Shown in pieces: positions 26,412 through 35,382 of a stretch of DNA of 64,000 nucleotides. A model generated the notes under the pieces. That model searched no databases, was not told the origin of the DNA, and saw only the letters and a program-made list of their open reading frames with translations. Each line of letters starts with the position of its first letter. The stretch's first letter is position 1. This DNA comes from Desulfobacteraceae bacterium 4572_130. Its GTDB lineage: Bacteria > Desulfobacterota > Desulfobacteria > Desulfobacterales > Desulfobacteraceae. The stretch covers positions 62,001 to 126,000 of the forward strand of contig NBLN01000011.1 in NCBI GenBank assembly GCA_002084425.1, written 5' to 3'. Made by a program: the position numbers and the translations under genes.

Positions 26412-27560
26412 ATGAAAAAAGACAAAATATATCCATTTTTTAATGAAGCAGCAATACTGTTTCCAGTTCTTTTACTATCAAGTATTGGTGTTATAATGGT
26501 TTATAGTGCAAGCTCTGCCATAAGCATAACAAAGTTTGGGAATAATATTTTTTATTTGCAAAAGCAGTCTTTATTTTTTTTAATTAGTCTTTTATCAATG
26601 CTTTTAATTTCTTTTTTTCCTTATAGATATTTTAAGTTTTTATCTTATTTTTTCGTTTTTCTTTCCATTATTCTTCTTATAATTGTTCAAATTCCATCAA
26701 TTGGAGTTAAAGCAGGTGGTGCATATAGATGGTTACGGTTTGGTATTTTTACATTTCAGCCTTCTGAGTTTACAAAATTTGCCTTTATAATATTTCTTGC
26801 ATATTCCCTTGATAAAAAACAAAATATGATTAGAGATTTTTCTGTTGGATTTATTCCCCATGTAATAATTTTTATTATACTTGCAATACTTATAATGATG
26901 CAGCCTGATTTTGGAAGTGTTGTAATACTTGGTTTGATTACATGGGGCATGATGTTTATAGCAGGAGTTCCCATAATTCATTTACTTATTCCCCTTCCTT
27001 GTTTAATACCTTTTTGTTATTTCTTTTTATTTAAAGTTGGTTACCGCATGGAGCGTATTTTTGCCTTTTTAAATCCCTGGGCAGATCCTCTTAATACAGG
27101 ATATCAAATAACTCATTCACTTAAAGCCTTTGGCTCAGGAGGAATATTTGGTAAGGGCATTGGGCTTAGTATGCAAAAACTTTATTATCTTCCAGAGCCT
27201 CATACAGATTTTATATTTTCTGTAATAGGTGAAGAACTGGGGCTTGTAGGTGTTTTTTTGATTTTAATGCTTTATTCCATAATATTATGGAGAGGAATAA
27301 AAATAGCTAGTAATTCTAGAAGTTTTTTTGCAACTCTTCTAGCCTTTGGATTAACCTTAAATCTTGGAATACAAGTAATTATTAATATAGGAGTAACTCT
27401 TGGTGTATTGCCAACAAAGGGACTTACACTTCCTTTTTTAAGCTATGGCGGGACTTCTCTTTTTATAAATATGATGGCAATGGGAATTTTAATGAATATT
27501 GGGACATCTGCCAAAAATATGGTGCATAAAACAGAAAATAAAAAATTAGATTTAAAATGA
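26412..27560 (+). CDS. ftsW: Septal lipid II polymerase FtsW
   Basis: This SEDS-family membrane protein of 382 aa has about ten membrane segments. It shows PSEFTKFAFIIFLAY, MQPDFGSVVIL, YQITHSLKAFGSGGIFGKGIG, LPEPHTDFIFSVIGEELG and LPFLSYGGTSL, the standard motifs around the catalytic Asp and the GGTS loop. It polymerises glycan strands together with FtsI. ATG 26412 starts 1 bp after the murD stop; a longer in-frame extension inside murD was rejected. The stop overlaps murG by 4 bp (ATGA). Confidence 0.94.
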   Translation: MKKDKIYPFFNEAAILFPVLLLSSIGVIMVYSASSAISITKFGNNIFYLQKQSLFFLISLLSMLLISFFPYRYFKFLSYFFVFLSIILLIIVQIPSIGVKAGGAYRWLRFGIFTFQPSEFTKFAFIIFLAYSLDKKQNMIRDFSVGFIPHVIIFIILAILIMMQPDFGSVVILGLITWGMMFIAGVPIIHLLIPLPCLIPFCYFFLFKVGYRMERIFAFLNPWADPLNTGYQITHSLKAFGSGGIFGKGIGLSMQKLYYLPEPHTDFIFSVIGEELGLVGVFLILMLYSIILWRGIKIASNSRSFFATLLAFGLTLNLGIQVIINIGVTLGVLPTKGLTLPFLSYGGTSLFINMMAMGILMNIGTSAKNMVHKTENKKLDLK

Positions 27561-28651
27561 TAAATCAAAAAAAAATAATAATTTGCGGGGGCAAAACTGG
27601 GGGTCATATTTTTCCTGGTATTGCCATTGCTCAGGCTTTAATAAAAAAAGATAAAAATATTAAAATTCTTTTTGTTGGAACAGGAGAATTATTTGAAACA
27701 AAAATATTTAACAAATATGGTTTTAATCATAAAAAAATTTCTGCAAAAGGTATTAAAGGAAAAAGTTTTAAGAAAAAATTTAAATCCATATTAAATATTC
27801 CTATTTCGATTTTTCAAGCAATTAAAATTATTAAACATTTTAAATCTGATTTTGTAATTGGCGTTGGTGGGTATTCATCAGGAAGTGTTGTTCTAGCTGC
27901 TAAACTTCTAGGAATTACTACTGCAATTCAAGAACAAAATAGTATTCCAGGATTAACAAACAAAATACTTGCAAGGTTTGTTAATGTTATATTTACATCA
28001 TTTAAAGACACAAGGGGATTTTCTAAAAAGAAAAATCAGATCTTTACAGGCAATCCCCTACGGAAAAGTACAAATACTGATATTACAGATTTTAAATTAA
28101 ATCCTGAAAATTTTACAATTCTTATTATTGGCGGCAGTCAAGGTGCTGAAAGTATTAATAAAGCTTTTTTAAATGCAATAAAATTAATTGATAAACCTGA
28201 ACAATATAATGTTATTCATCAAACAGGAAAACTAGATGAAAAAATCGTTATTTCAAAATATAAAAAAACAAAAATAAATTGGCATGCAAAAGCTTTTTTT
28301 TATAATATGCCGACCTTACAAAATATGGCAGACCTTATTATTTCAAGAGCTGGAGCATTAACTATTTCAGAAATAACATTAAGAGGAAAGCCTTGTATTC
28401 TTATTCCCTATCCCTATGCAGCAGATGATCATCAAAAATTTAATGCAAATGCTTTAGTTAAAAAAGGTGGTGCATGGATGATTCTTGATAAAGAACTTTC
28501 AGGTGAAGTTTTAAAAGAAAAAATTGAATTTGGAAAAAATAATCCAGATAAGCTTTTAAATATGGGAAAAGCTGCAAAAAATCTAAGTATGGATAATGCT
28601 GATGAAAAAATAGCAGATACAATTTTGAAAATGATTAAAAAGGCAAACTAA
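27557..28651 (+). CDS. murG: UDP-GlcNAc:lipid I transferase MurG
   Basis: This 364-aa GT-B glycosyltransferase makes lipid II from lipid I. It shows the N-terminal glycine loop CGGKTGGHIFPGIAIA, VIGVGGYSSGSVV, EQNSIPGLTN, IIGGSQGAESINKAF and the donor-binding ISRAGALTISEI with LIPYPYAADDHQ. It works on the inner face of the membrane. It is coupled to ftsW by an ATGA overlap and lies 3 bp before murC. Confidence 0.95.
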   Translation: MINQKKIIICGGKTGGHIFPGIAIAQALIKKDKNIKILFVGTGELFETKIFNKYGFNHKKISAKGIKGKSFKKKFKSILNIPISIFQAIKIIKHFKSDFVIGVGGYSSGSVVLAAKLLGITTAIQEQNSIPGLTNKILARFVNVIFTSFKDTRGFSKKKNQIFTGNPLRKSTNTDITDFKLNPENFTILIIGGSQGAESINKAFLNAIKLIDKPEQYNVIHQTGKLDEKIVISKYKKTKINWHAKAFFYNMPTLQNMADLIISRAGALTISEITLRGKPCILIPYPYAADDHQKFNANALVKKGGAWMILDKELSGEVLKEKIEFGKNNPDKLLNMGKAAKNLSMDNADEKIADTILKMIKKAN

Positions 28652-28654
28652 TTA

Positions 28655-30025
28655 ATGTATCAAAAAGATTATCATATACATTTTGTTGGAATTGGTGGAA
28701 TTGGAATGAGTGGTATAGCTGAACTTTTATTAAATTATGGATATAAAGTTTCAGGCTCTGATATAGCACTTTCTTCCATAACTAAAAGACTTGAAAAATT
28801 GTTTGGTGCTGTAATTTATCAGGGACATAAAGGAATACATATTGGAAATGCTGATGTGGTTGTAATATCCAGTGCAGTCTCAAACAATAACCCAGAAGTT
28901 ATTTTTGCAAAAAATAAATCTATTCCAGTTATTCAAAGGGCAGAAATGCTGGGAGAAATTATGCGTAGAAAATATTCCATTGCTGTTTCAGGAGCTCATG
29001 GAAAAACATCTACAACATCTATAATATCTCAAATTTTAAATTCTGCTAATCTTGATCCTACAGTTATAATTGGAGGAATTTTAAAGAATTATAATACAAA
29101 CGCCATTTATGGTAAAGGTGATTACATTCTAGTAGAAGCAGATGAGAGTGATGGTTCATTTCTTAAATATTCACCTTGCATTGCAGTGATTACAAATATT
29201 GATATGGAGCATTTAAATTTTTATAAAGATATTAAAGATATAAAAGAAAATTTTATAAAATTTATTAATTCTGTTCCATTTTATGGCATGGCTATAATTC
29301 CCTTTGATAATGAATATATGCAAGATATTCTTTTAAATATAAAAGTGCCGTATATAACTTTTGGAGAAAATATTGGTGCAGATGTTCAAGCTCAGGAAAT
29401 ATTGTTTCAAGGAACAAAAACAATTTTTAAAGTATTTTATAAAGGGCAATATTTAGATGAAATAAAACTTAATCTTTTAGGAAGGCATAATATTTCCAAT
29501 GCTTTAGCTGGTATTGCTCTGGCTCTTAAACTTAATATTTCTTTTAAAATAATAAAAAAGACTTTTAAAAACATTAATGGGGTAAAACGCCGCATGGAAT
29601 TTAAAGGAGAAAAACATGATGTTGTGGTTATAGATGATTATGGTCATCATCCAACAGAAATAAAAACAACCCTTGAAGCTCTTTGTATGAGTTTTCCTGA
29701 AAAAAGGCTTGTTGTAGTTTTTCAACCTCATAGATATTCAAGAACGAAAGCTTTATTTAATGAATTTTTAACTTGTTTTGATAATTCTGATATTTTAATA
29801 ATTCTTCCTATTTATGCAGCAAGTGAGGAAAAAATCAAAGGGATTAATAGTGAAAATTTATGTGAAGCAATAAAGAATAATGGTTATAAAAAAGTTTTTT
29901 TTACAAGTGGGTTTGATAATTGCCTAGAATCGCTTTTAAATAAGCTTCAAAAAGGAGATATTCTTCTTACTCTTGGTGCAGGTGATGTGTATTCATTAGG
30001 GGAAAAAATTTTAATGGAATCATAA
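28655..30025 (+). CDS. murC: UDP-MurNAc--L-alanine ligase MurC
   Basis: This 456-aa Mur ligase shows the N-terminal loop VGIGGIGMSGIAELL, AVSGAHGKTSTTSIIS near residue 110, VEADESDGSFLKYSP, VIDDYGHHPTEI and FQPHRYSRTKAL. It adds L-alanine to UDP-MurNAc, the first step of stem-peptide assembly. After it come 537 bp of repeat-rich DNA before murB, so murB-ftsQ-ftsA-ftsZ probably use a separate promoter. Confidence 0.95.
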   Translation: MYQKDYHIHFVGIGGIGMSGIAELLLNYGYKVSGSDIALSSITKRLEKLFGAVIYQGHKGIHIGNADVVVISSAVSNNNPEVIFAKNKSIPVIQRAEMLGEIMRRKYSIAVSGAHGKTSTTSIISQILNSANLDPTVIIGGILKNYNTNAIYGKGDYILVEADESDGSFLKYSPCIAVITNIDMEHLNFYKDIKDIKENFIKFINSVPFYGMAIIPFDNEYMQDILLNIKVPYITFGENIGADVQAQEILFQGTKTIFKVFYKGQYLDEIKLNLLGRHNISNALAGIALALKLNISFKIIKKTFKNINGVKRRMEFKGEKHDVVVIDDYGHHPTEIKTTLEALCMSFPEKRLVVVFQPHRYSRTKALFNEFLTCFDNSDILIILPIYAASEEKIKGINSENLCEAIKNNGYKKVFFTSGFDNCLESLLNKLQKGDILLTLGAGDVYSLGEKILMES

Positions 30026-30050
30026 AAATTCTTTACTTATATGTATGTTT

Positions 30051-30143
30051 TTATATGAAATAACTTATAACTAGATAATATTCTTTTATGTTTTGTTATG
30101 AGACAAACCAGGAATTAAAAATCAGATCTGCCTTATGGCAGTT
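30051..30143 (+). repeat. Dispersed ~90-bp repeat family, copy 3 (complete)
   Basis: The clearest copy. It starts TTATATGAAATAACTTATAA, continues through ATGTTTTGTTATGAGAC and AAACCAGGAATTAAAAATC, and ends with a small hairpin (CTGCC, loop TTAT, GGCAG). It is followed directly by a tandem partial copy, so the element has duplicated in place. Confidence 0.75.
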
Positions 30144-30270
30144 TATATGAAATAACTTATAACTACATAATATTTTTTTATGTTTTGTAACTTATAACTA
30201 CATAATATTTTTTTATGTTTTGTTATGAGACAAACCAGAAATTAAAAATCAGATCTGCCTTATGGCAGTT
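30142..30270 (+). repeat. Dispersed repeat family, copy 4 (tandem, with internal duplication)
   Basis: It starts at the end of copy 3. The first 46 bp (to about 30188) repeat the left half, which then restarts at TAACTTATAACTACATAAT and runs through to the CTGCC-TTAT-GGCAG end. The left half is thus present twice, as expected from replication slippage or unequal exchange. The following 290 bp up to murB are AT-rich without an ORF. Confidence 0.75.
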
Positions 30271-30562
30271 ATTCTTGAGAAAATAAATAAAAATTTTCTA
30301 AAAATGTTTATAAATGCCTATAAATAAAGCTTGCTATCTTTTATCCAAATTTTAGGTTTAAAGTATTATAATAAAATTTGAACAAAATAGAACAATTGGG
30401 CAAAGCTCTATACATAGTTATCCAAATTTTAACATATATACAATATATGGTATGTTTTTGTCAAGTGGTATCTATATATTGTATTAAAAATATTTCAACT
30501 ATTTCTATAGACATTAATTTTAAAATACAGATTAGAAGTTAGGAAATTATATTATTTTAAAA

Positions 30563-31495
30563 ATGAAAACAAATTATAAAAAATTTAATCGCCAATTTTA
30601 TTTAAAAAAAAATGAGTCCATGAAAAATCATACTTCATTTAAAATTGGGGGTTCTGCTGATCTTTTTGCCCTGCCTAAATCTGTGGATGAGCTGACAAAT
30701 CTAATAATAACAGCAGAAAAATATAATATTCCTGTTACAATTATTGGAAGTGGAACAAATCTTCTAGTTAAAGATAAAGGAATAAGAGGTCTTATTATTT
30801 GTGTTACAAAAATAAACACTGGAATAACAATTAAACAAATAGATTCAAAAAACATTTTTATAGAAGCATTTGCAGGAACACTTTTGGCATCTGTTTGTAA
30901 GTTTGCAATGGAAAATGGACTTAAGGGATTTGAGTTTGCAACGGGAATTCCAGGTACCTTGGGAGGTGCTGTTATGATGAATGCAGGAACAAATCTTGGA
31001 AGTATTTCTGATGTTTTATTATGTATGGATATTATTGAAAAAAATGGAAAAATCACAAAAATTAAAAAAAATGAAATTATTTTTTCAGAAAAAGCATTTA
31101 GTTTTAATTCATGTTTGGATTTAAAGAATATTATCCCTGTAATTCTTAAAGCATCATTTGTTTTAAAAAAAGGAAATAAAGAACATATAAGACTTAAAAT
31201 TAATAAACTTTTAAATAAAAGGAATTTAACCCAGCCTATTCTAGCATTAAGTGCTGGATGTTTTTTTAAAAACCCTGTTTCAGGAGAAAAAGCAGGGAAA
31301 TTAATTGAAAAAGCTGGATTAAAAGGAAAAAGAATTGGAAATGCCATGGTATCTGAAAAACATGCTAATTTTATTGTTAATTTAGGAAATTCAACTGCAA
31401 AAGATATTCTAGAACTTAAAGCATATATTCAAAAAAAAGTGTTTCAATTGTTCTCTATTAATCTTGAAACTGAGGTAAAAATTAAAGGTGAATAA
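30563..31495 (+). CDS. murB: UDP-N-acetylenolpyruvoylglucosamine reductase MurB
   Basis: This 310-aa FAD enzyme of the short (type II) class begins NHTSFKIGGSADLFALP. It has IGSGTNLLVKDKGIRGL for FAD binding, FATGIPGTLGGAVMMNAG, SAGCFFKNP with the active-site Ser-Cys region, and SEKHANFIVN. It reduces UDP-enolpyruvyl-GlcNAc to UDP-MurNAc. The start has no strong Shine-Dalgarno. The end overlaps ftsQ by 8 bp. A 239-aa antisense ORF across it is a shadow. Confidence 0.94.
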   Translation: MKTNYKKFNRQFYLKKNESMKNHTSFKIGGSADLFALPKSVDELTNLIITAEKYNIPVTIIGSGTNLLVKDKGIRGLIICVTKINTGITIKQIDSKNIFIEAFAGTLLASVCKFAMENGLKGFEFATGIPGTLGGAVMMNAGTNLGSISDVLLCMDIIEKNGKITKIKKNEIIFSEKAFSFNSCLDLKNIIPVILKASFVLKKGNKEHIRLKINKLLNKRNLTQPILALSAGCFFKNPVSGEKAGKLIEKAGLKGKRIGNAMVSEKHANFIVNLGNSTAKDILELKAYIQKKVFQLFSINLETEVKIKGE

Positions 31496-32336
31496 AAAAA
31501 ACAAACAAAATAAATTGTCTAGTGATATTGGTAAATCAACTTCATCTAATGCTGATTTTATGCAAAATTTTAGTTTATCCATTAAAATTATTATGGTTAT
31601 TGTTTTTATCAGTTTTGCCAGTTTGTTTTTCATATTTGCCTATGATGTCATAACTCAGTCAGATTATTTCCCCATTAAAAAAATATTAATTTCAGGGAAT
31701 AATCAACTATCAAAACAAGAAATTCTTAATCAAATTAATATATCTAAAGGAGATAATATTTTTTCTATTAATTTATTTGAAAAAAGAAAAAAATTAATTT
31801 CACATGCATGGATTAAAGATGCTCTAATAAAAAGAGACTTACCTGGTAAAATAGTAATAATAGTTAAAGAAATAAATCCTGTTGGTCTAGTTAAAATAGG
31901 AAATATAAATAGTTTTCTAATAGATAAACATGGAAATCCCTTTGTGGAATATAATTATAATATAAATAATAGAAATCTTAATCTGCCTGTTATTTCTGGT
32001 CTTAAACTTATAAAAAAAGATAATCAATATTCTTTTGAAAATAATATTAGTAATTTTGTTATTAATCTTTTGGAAATAAAAAATAATTGGGGAAAAAAAT
32101 ATATAAGTGTTGATGTTGATAATGGGATTGATATGGAAGCCTCTATTGTTTTTATGAATAATTATGTTAGCAAACCTTTAAGGTTAAAACTTGGGTTTAA
32201 TAATTTTCAACCTAAATTAAAAAAAGCTGAGCAGATTTTTAATTATATGAAAAGGGAAAAAACTGGAGATATAGTAACTTGTATTGATTTATTTGATCTT
32301 AAAAATGTAACTGTAAAATTCAATCAAATATTATAG
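31488..32336 (+). CDS. ftsQ: Cell division protein FtsQ
   Basis: This 282-aa bitopic protein has a short cytoplasmic tail, one membrane segment near residues 30-52, and a POTRA domain (FPIKKILISGNNQLSKQEIL). This is followed by the beta domain with SHAWIKDALIKRDLPGKIVIIVKE, diagnostic of FtsQ/DivIB. It scaffolds FtsB and FtsL at the septum. Translation begins at GTG 31488 inside the end of murB; the murB coding text AAAGG serves as a weak binding site. Confidence 0.9.
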   Translation: MNKKNKQNKLSSDIGKSTSSNADFMQNFSLSIKIIMVIVFISFASLFFIFAYDVITQSDYFPIKKILISGNNQLSKQEILNQINISKGDNIFSINLFEKRKKLISHAWIKDALIKRDLPGKIVIIVKEINPVGLVKIGNINSFLIDKHGNPFVEYNYNINNRNLNLPVISGLKLIKKDNQYSFENNISNFVINLLEIKNNWGKKYISVDVDNGIDMEASIVFMNNYVSKPLRLKLGFNNFQPKLKKAEQIFNYMKREKTGDIVTCIDLFDLKNVTVKFNQIL

Positions 32337-32363
32337 CTGATATTATTAAAGGAGGTGTTTAAC

Positions 32364-33590
32364 TTGAATGAAAAGGAGAAAATTATTGTTGGTCTTGATA
32401 TTGGAACAACCAAAATATGTACTGTTGTTGGTGAAATTTCAGATTTTGGAATAAACATAATTGGTGTTGGGTCTCATTCCTCTACTGGGCTGAGAAAAGG
32501 TGCTGTAATTAATATTGAATCTACAGTTCAATCTATTAAAAAAGCAGTTCAAGATGCTGAAATAATGGCTGGTTGTCAAATTTCATCTGTATATGTTGGA
32601 ATTGCTGGAGGGCATATTAAAGGGTTTAACAGTCATGGAATTATAGCCATTAAAGGAGCTGAAGTAACACAAAATGATGTGGAAAGAGTTATAGAAGCTG
32701 CAAGTGCAGTTGCTATTCCAATGGATAGAGAAGTTCTTCATGTAATACCCCAGGAATTTATTGTTGATGAGCAAGATGCTATTCAAAATCCTTTGGGTAT
32801 GTCAGGAGTAAGGCTTGAAGCAAAAATTCATATTGTTACAGGAGCAGTTTCCTCAGCACGAAATATTGTAAAATGCTGTGATAAAGCAGGGCTTAATGTG
32901 TGTGATATTGTCTTAGAATCTCTTGCATCAGGTGAAGCAGTTTTAACAGAGGAAGAAAAAGAAATGGGATGTGCTCTAGCAGATATTGGTGGAGGCACAA
33001 CAGATTTAGCACTTTTTAAAGGTAATCATATAAAACATATTTTTGAGCTTGCCCTTGGAGGATATAATATTACAAATGATATTTCCATAGGTCTTAGAAC
33101 TCCCTTAGCTGCTGCTGAAGAGATAAAGCTTACACATGGGACATGCCTTAAAAATAATAATAATCAGGAGTTAATTAAAGTTCCAAGTGTGGGTGAAAAA
33201 AAAATAAAAAAACTTTCCAAAGATATTTTATCTGAAATTATAGAACCTAGAATCGAAGAAATGTTTTCTATTCTTAAAAATGAAATTTATATTAATGGAC
33301 TTGAAAATTCTTTTCCATCCGGAATTGTACTTACAGGTGGAAGTGCGCTTTTAGATGGGATATCAGATGTAGTTGAATCTGTGTTTCTAGCTCCTGTGCG
33401 CTTAGGAGAACCAAGAAATATAGGTGGACTTAAAGATGTTGTTAAAACACCAGCCTTTGCAACTGGAGTTGGACTTGTAATTTTTGGCAGTAAAAATATT
33501 AATACTAAAGAGCAAATTGATAGTAATGAAAATGGACTTTTTTCAAGATTACTTAAAAGAATGAAACAATGGTTCAAAGATGTGATTTAA
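32364..33590 (+). CDS. ftsA: Cell division protein FtsA
   Basis: This 408-aa actin-fold ATPase tethers FtsZ to the membrane. It shows phosphate loop 1 VGLDIGTTKICTVVGE, the 1C-domain region, ADIGGGTTDLALF (phosphate 2) and IVLTGGSALLDGI (adenosine motif). The C-terminal amphipathic membrane helix is FSRLLKRMKQWFKDVI. A perfect AAAGGAGG (32348-32355) lies 8 nt before TTG 32364, so that TTG is the start. The GTG at 32355 overlaps the binding site itself. Confidence 0.93.
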   Translation: MNEKEKIIVGLDIGTTKICTVVGEISDFGINIIGVGSHSSTGLRKGAVINIESTVQSIKKAVQDAEIMAGCQISSVYVGIAGGHIKGFNSHGIIAIKGAEVTQNDVERVIEAASAVAIPMDREVLHVIPQEFIVDEQDAIQNPLGMSGVRLEAKIHIVTGAVSSARNIVKCCDKAGLNVCDIVLESLASGEAVLTEEEKEMGCALADIGGGTTDLALFKGNHIKHIFELALGGYNITNDISIGLRTPLAAAEEIKLTHGTCLKNNNNQELIKVPSVGEKKIKKLSKDILSEIIEPRIEEMFSILKNEIYINGLENSFPSGIVLTGGSALLDGISDVVESVFLAPVRLGEPRNIGGLKDVVKTPAFATGVGLVIFGSKNINTKEQIDSNENGLFSRLLKRMKQWFKDVI

Positions 33591-33722
33591 ATAAAAAAAG
33601 ATAATATTTTTTGTCATACTTCTTTAAAATATGATGATACCTGTTGATAGTTGTTATTACTATATTAAAAGCTGTCACCAGCAAATTTAAAATATAAATT
33701 AATTATTATAAAGGATAAGATT

Positions 33723-34991
33723 ATGAGTTTTTCATATATTGAAAATGAAAAAATTGCAAAAATCAAAGTAATTGGAGTTGGTGGAGCTGGTGGAAATGCT
33801 GTTAATAATATGATTGATGCAAATCTACAGGGTGTTAAATTTATTGTTGCTAATACTGATGCCCAGGCTCTTGATATTTCCAGGGCAGAGCATAAAATTC
33901 AGTTGGGAAGTCATTTAACTCAAGGTCTTGGTGCTGGGGCTAATCCAGAAGTAGGAAAAGATGCAGCTTATGAAAATATAGAAGAAATAAGAACAGCTAT
34001 AAGTGGCAGCCATATGGTATTTATTACAGCAGGGTTTGGCGGTGGAACAGGAACAGGTGCTGCTCCTGTAATTGCAGAAGTATGCAGAGAGCTTGGAATA
34101 CTTACAGTTGCTGTTGTATCAAAACCATTTTCTTTTGAAGGCAGAAAAAGATTTCAACAGGCAGAAGCTGGTATTGATGATCTTAGAAGTATTACAGATA
34201 CAGTTATTACAATTCCCAATGATAGATTAAGAAGCATAGCAAGTAAAGATGCAAGAATGATTGATATGTTTATAAAAGCTGATGAAATATTACATCATTC
34301 AGTAAAGGGAATAACAGATCTTATAATGGTTCCAGGGCTTGTAAACCTTGATTTTGCAGATGTTCGTACAGTAATGTCAAAGGCTGGAATGGCACTTATG
34401 GGTATTGGTATTGCTTCTGGAGATAATAGAGCAACAGAAGCTGCTGAAAGGGCAATTTCCCATCCTTTACTAGAAGATATTCCCATTTCAGGCGCTAGAG
34501 GTGTTTTGATAAATATTACATCAAGCAGTGCGCTTACTTTAGATGAAATGGCTGAAGCTTCAGATCGTATTCACCAAGAGGCAGGAGATGATGCTGAAAT
34601 TATCTGGGGACAGTCAATTGATGAAAATCTTGGTGAGGAAATGAGAGTAACTGTTATTGCTACAGGTATTGGACAACAAGAAAATATTCAACAGGAAAAT
34701 ATCCATCGTTTTAATACAATAAAATCAAAGCTAAAATCAAAAAATAAAAATTTTAATACAGTAAATTCAAATCAGAAATATAATACTCCAGTTGAAACTA
34801 AAGATATCACAAGGGGCAGAATAAGAGATGCAAGTAATGAAGATATTGAAAAATTTGAAGAAGCCAAAGAAGAATTTGATATATTAACACACAAACAAAT
34901 TGTTGGGCAGGATGCTAGAAATAGTTATAGAGGAACAATAGATAATGAAAATTTAGATATACCTACATTTTTAAGACGAAAAGCAGATTAA
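33723..34991 (+). CDS. ftsZ: Cell division GTPase FtsZ
   Basis: This 422-aa tubulin homologue forms the Z ring. It shows IKVIGVGGAGGNAVNNMI, the tubulin signature FGGGTGTGAAP near residue 104, PFSFEGRKR, NDRL and the T7-loop NLDFADVRTVMS. The C-terminal ~100 residues are an unstructured linker rich in Asn, Lys and Glu, ending in the conserved peptide LDIPTFLRRKAD that binds FtsA. AAAGGA lies before the ATG. It closes the dcw cluster and is separated from ftsA by 132 bp. Confidence 0.96.
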   Translation: MSFSYIENEKIAKIKVIGVGGAGGNAVNNMIDANLQGVKFIVANTDAQALDISRAEHKIQLGSHLTQGLGAGANPEVGKDAAYENIEEIRTAISGSHMVFITAGFGGGTGTGAAPVIAEVCRELGILTVAVVSKPFSFEGRKRFQQAEAGIDDLRSITDTVITIPNDRLRSIASKDARMIDMFIKADEILHHSVKGITDLIMVPGLVNLDFADVRTVMSKAGMALMGIGIASGDNRATEAAERAISHPLLEDIPISGARGVLINITSSSALTLDEMAEASDRIHQEAGDDAEIIWGQSIDENLGEEMRVTVIATGIGQQENIQQENIHRFNTIKSKLKSKNKNFNTVNSNQKYNTPVETKDITRGRIRDASNEDIEKFEEAKEEFDILTHKQIVGQDARNSYRGTIDNENLDIPTFLRRKAD

Positions 34992-35091
34992 TAAAATAAA
35001 ATTTTTGATTTTTGAATGAATTATGCTTAATTATTTACTTATTAAATTTTTTCATGGTTATAATACTTAATTATATTGAATAAGTTCATAT

Positions 35092-35344
35092 TTGTCTCAT
35101 TGCCATGCTCCAGCGTGGCAATGTTATAATATTCCAGCATTAATTAATAATATTTCTCTTATTGCCATAATTAATAATATTTCTCTGATTGCCATAATTA
35201 ATAATATTTCTCTGATTGCCATGCTCCAGCGTGGCAATATTATAATAGAAGCTCAAGCGTCATCATTTGCCTATGTTAGGTTTTATATAGATATTTTTAT
35301 TAATTCTTTTTTTATATGTGTTGTTCCCTGAGCTTGTCAAAGGG
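35092..35344. repeat. Composite repeat block: hairpin elements, 27-bp tandem repeats, dispersed motif
   Basis: Two copies of a hairpin (ATTGCCATGC, loop TCCA, GCGTGGCAAT) start near 35096 and 35213. Between them stand three tandem 27-bp units (35143-35223), each holding ATTAATAATATTTCTCT and ATTGCCAT. The right copy continues with a second hairpin and TATGTTAGGTTTTATATAGA, as at 49030 and 50115. A TTCCCTGAGCTTGTCAAAGG motif (35324-35343), also seen near the CRISPR arrays, follows. The 79-aa ORF across this block is a product of the repeats. No other gene lies between ftsZ and 35383. Confidence 0.75.
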
Positions 35345-35382
35345 CGGCACTCAGTACATCTTTATGAACAATAGTCTAGTAT

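Noticed and set aside
30628-31347. A 239-aa minus-strand ORF
   Set aside because: It lies fully antisense to murB, whose motifs are complete; low-complexity composition marks it as a shadow.
35092-35331. A 79-aa plus-strand ORF with repeated INNISLIA segments
   Set aside because: It is produced by the 27-bp tandem repeats and hairpin elements; no ribosome binding site and no family.
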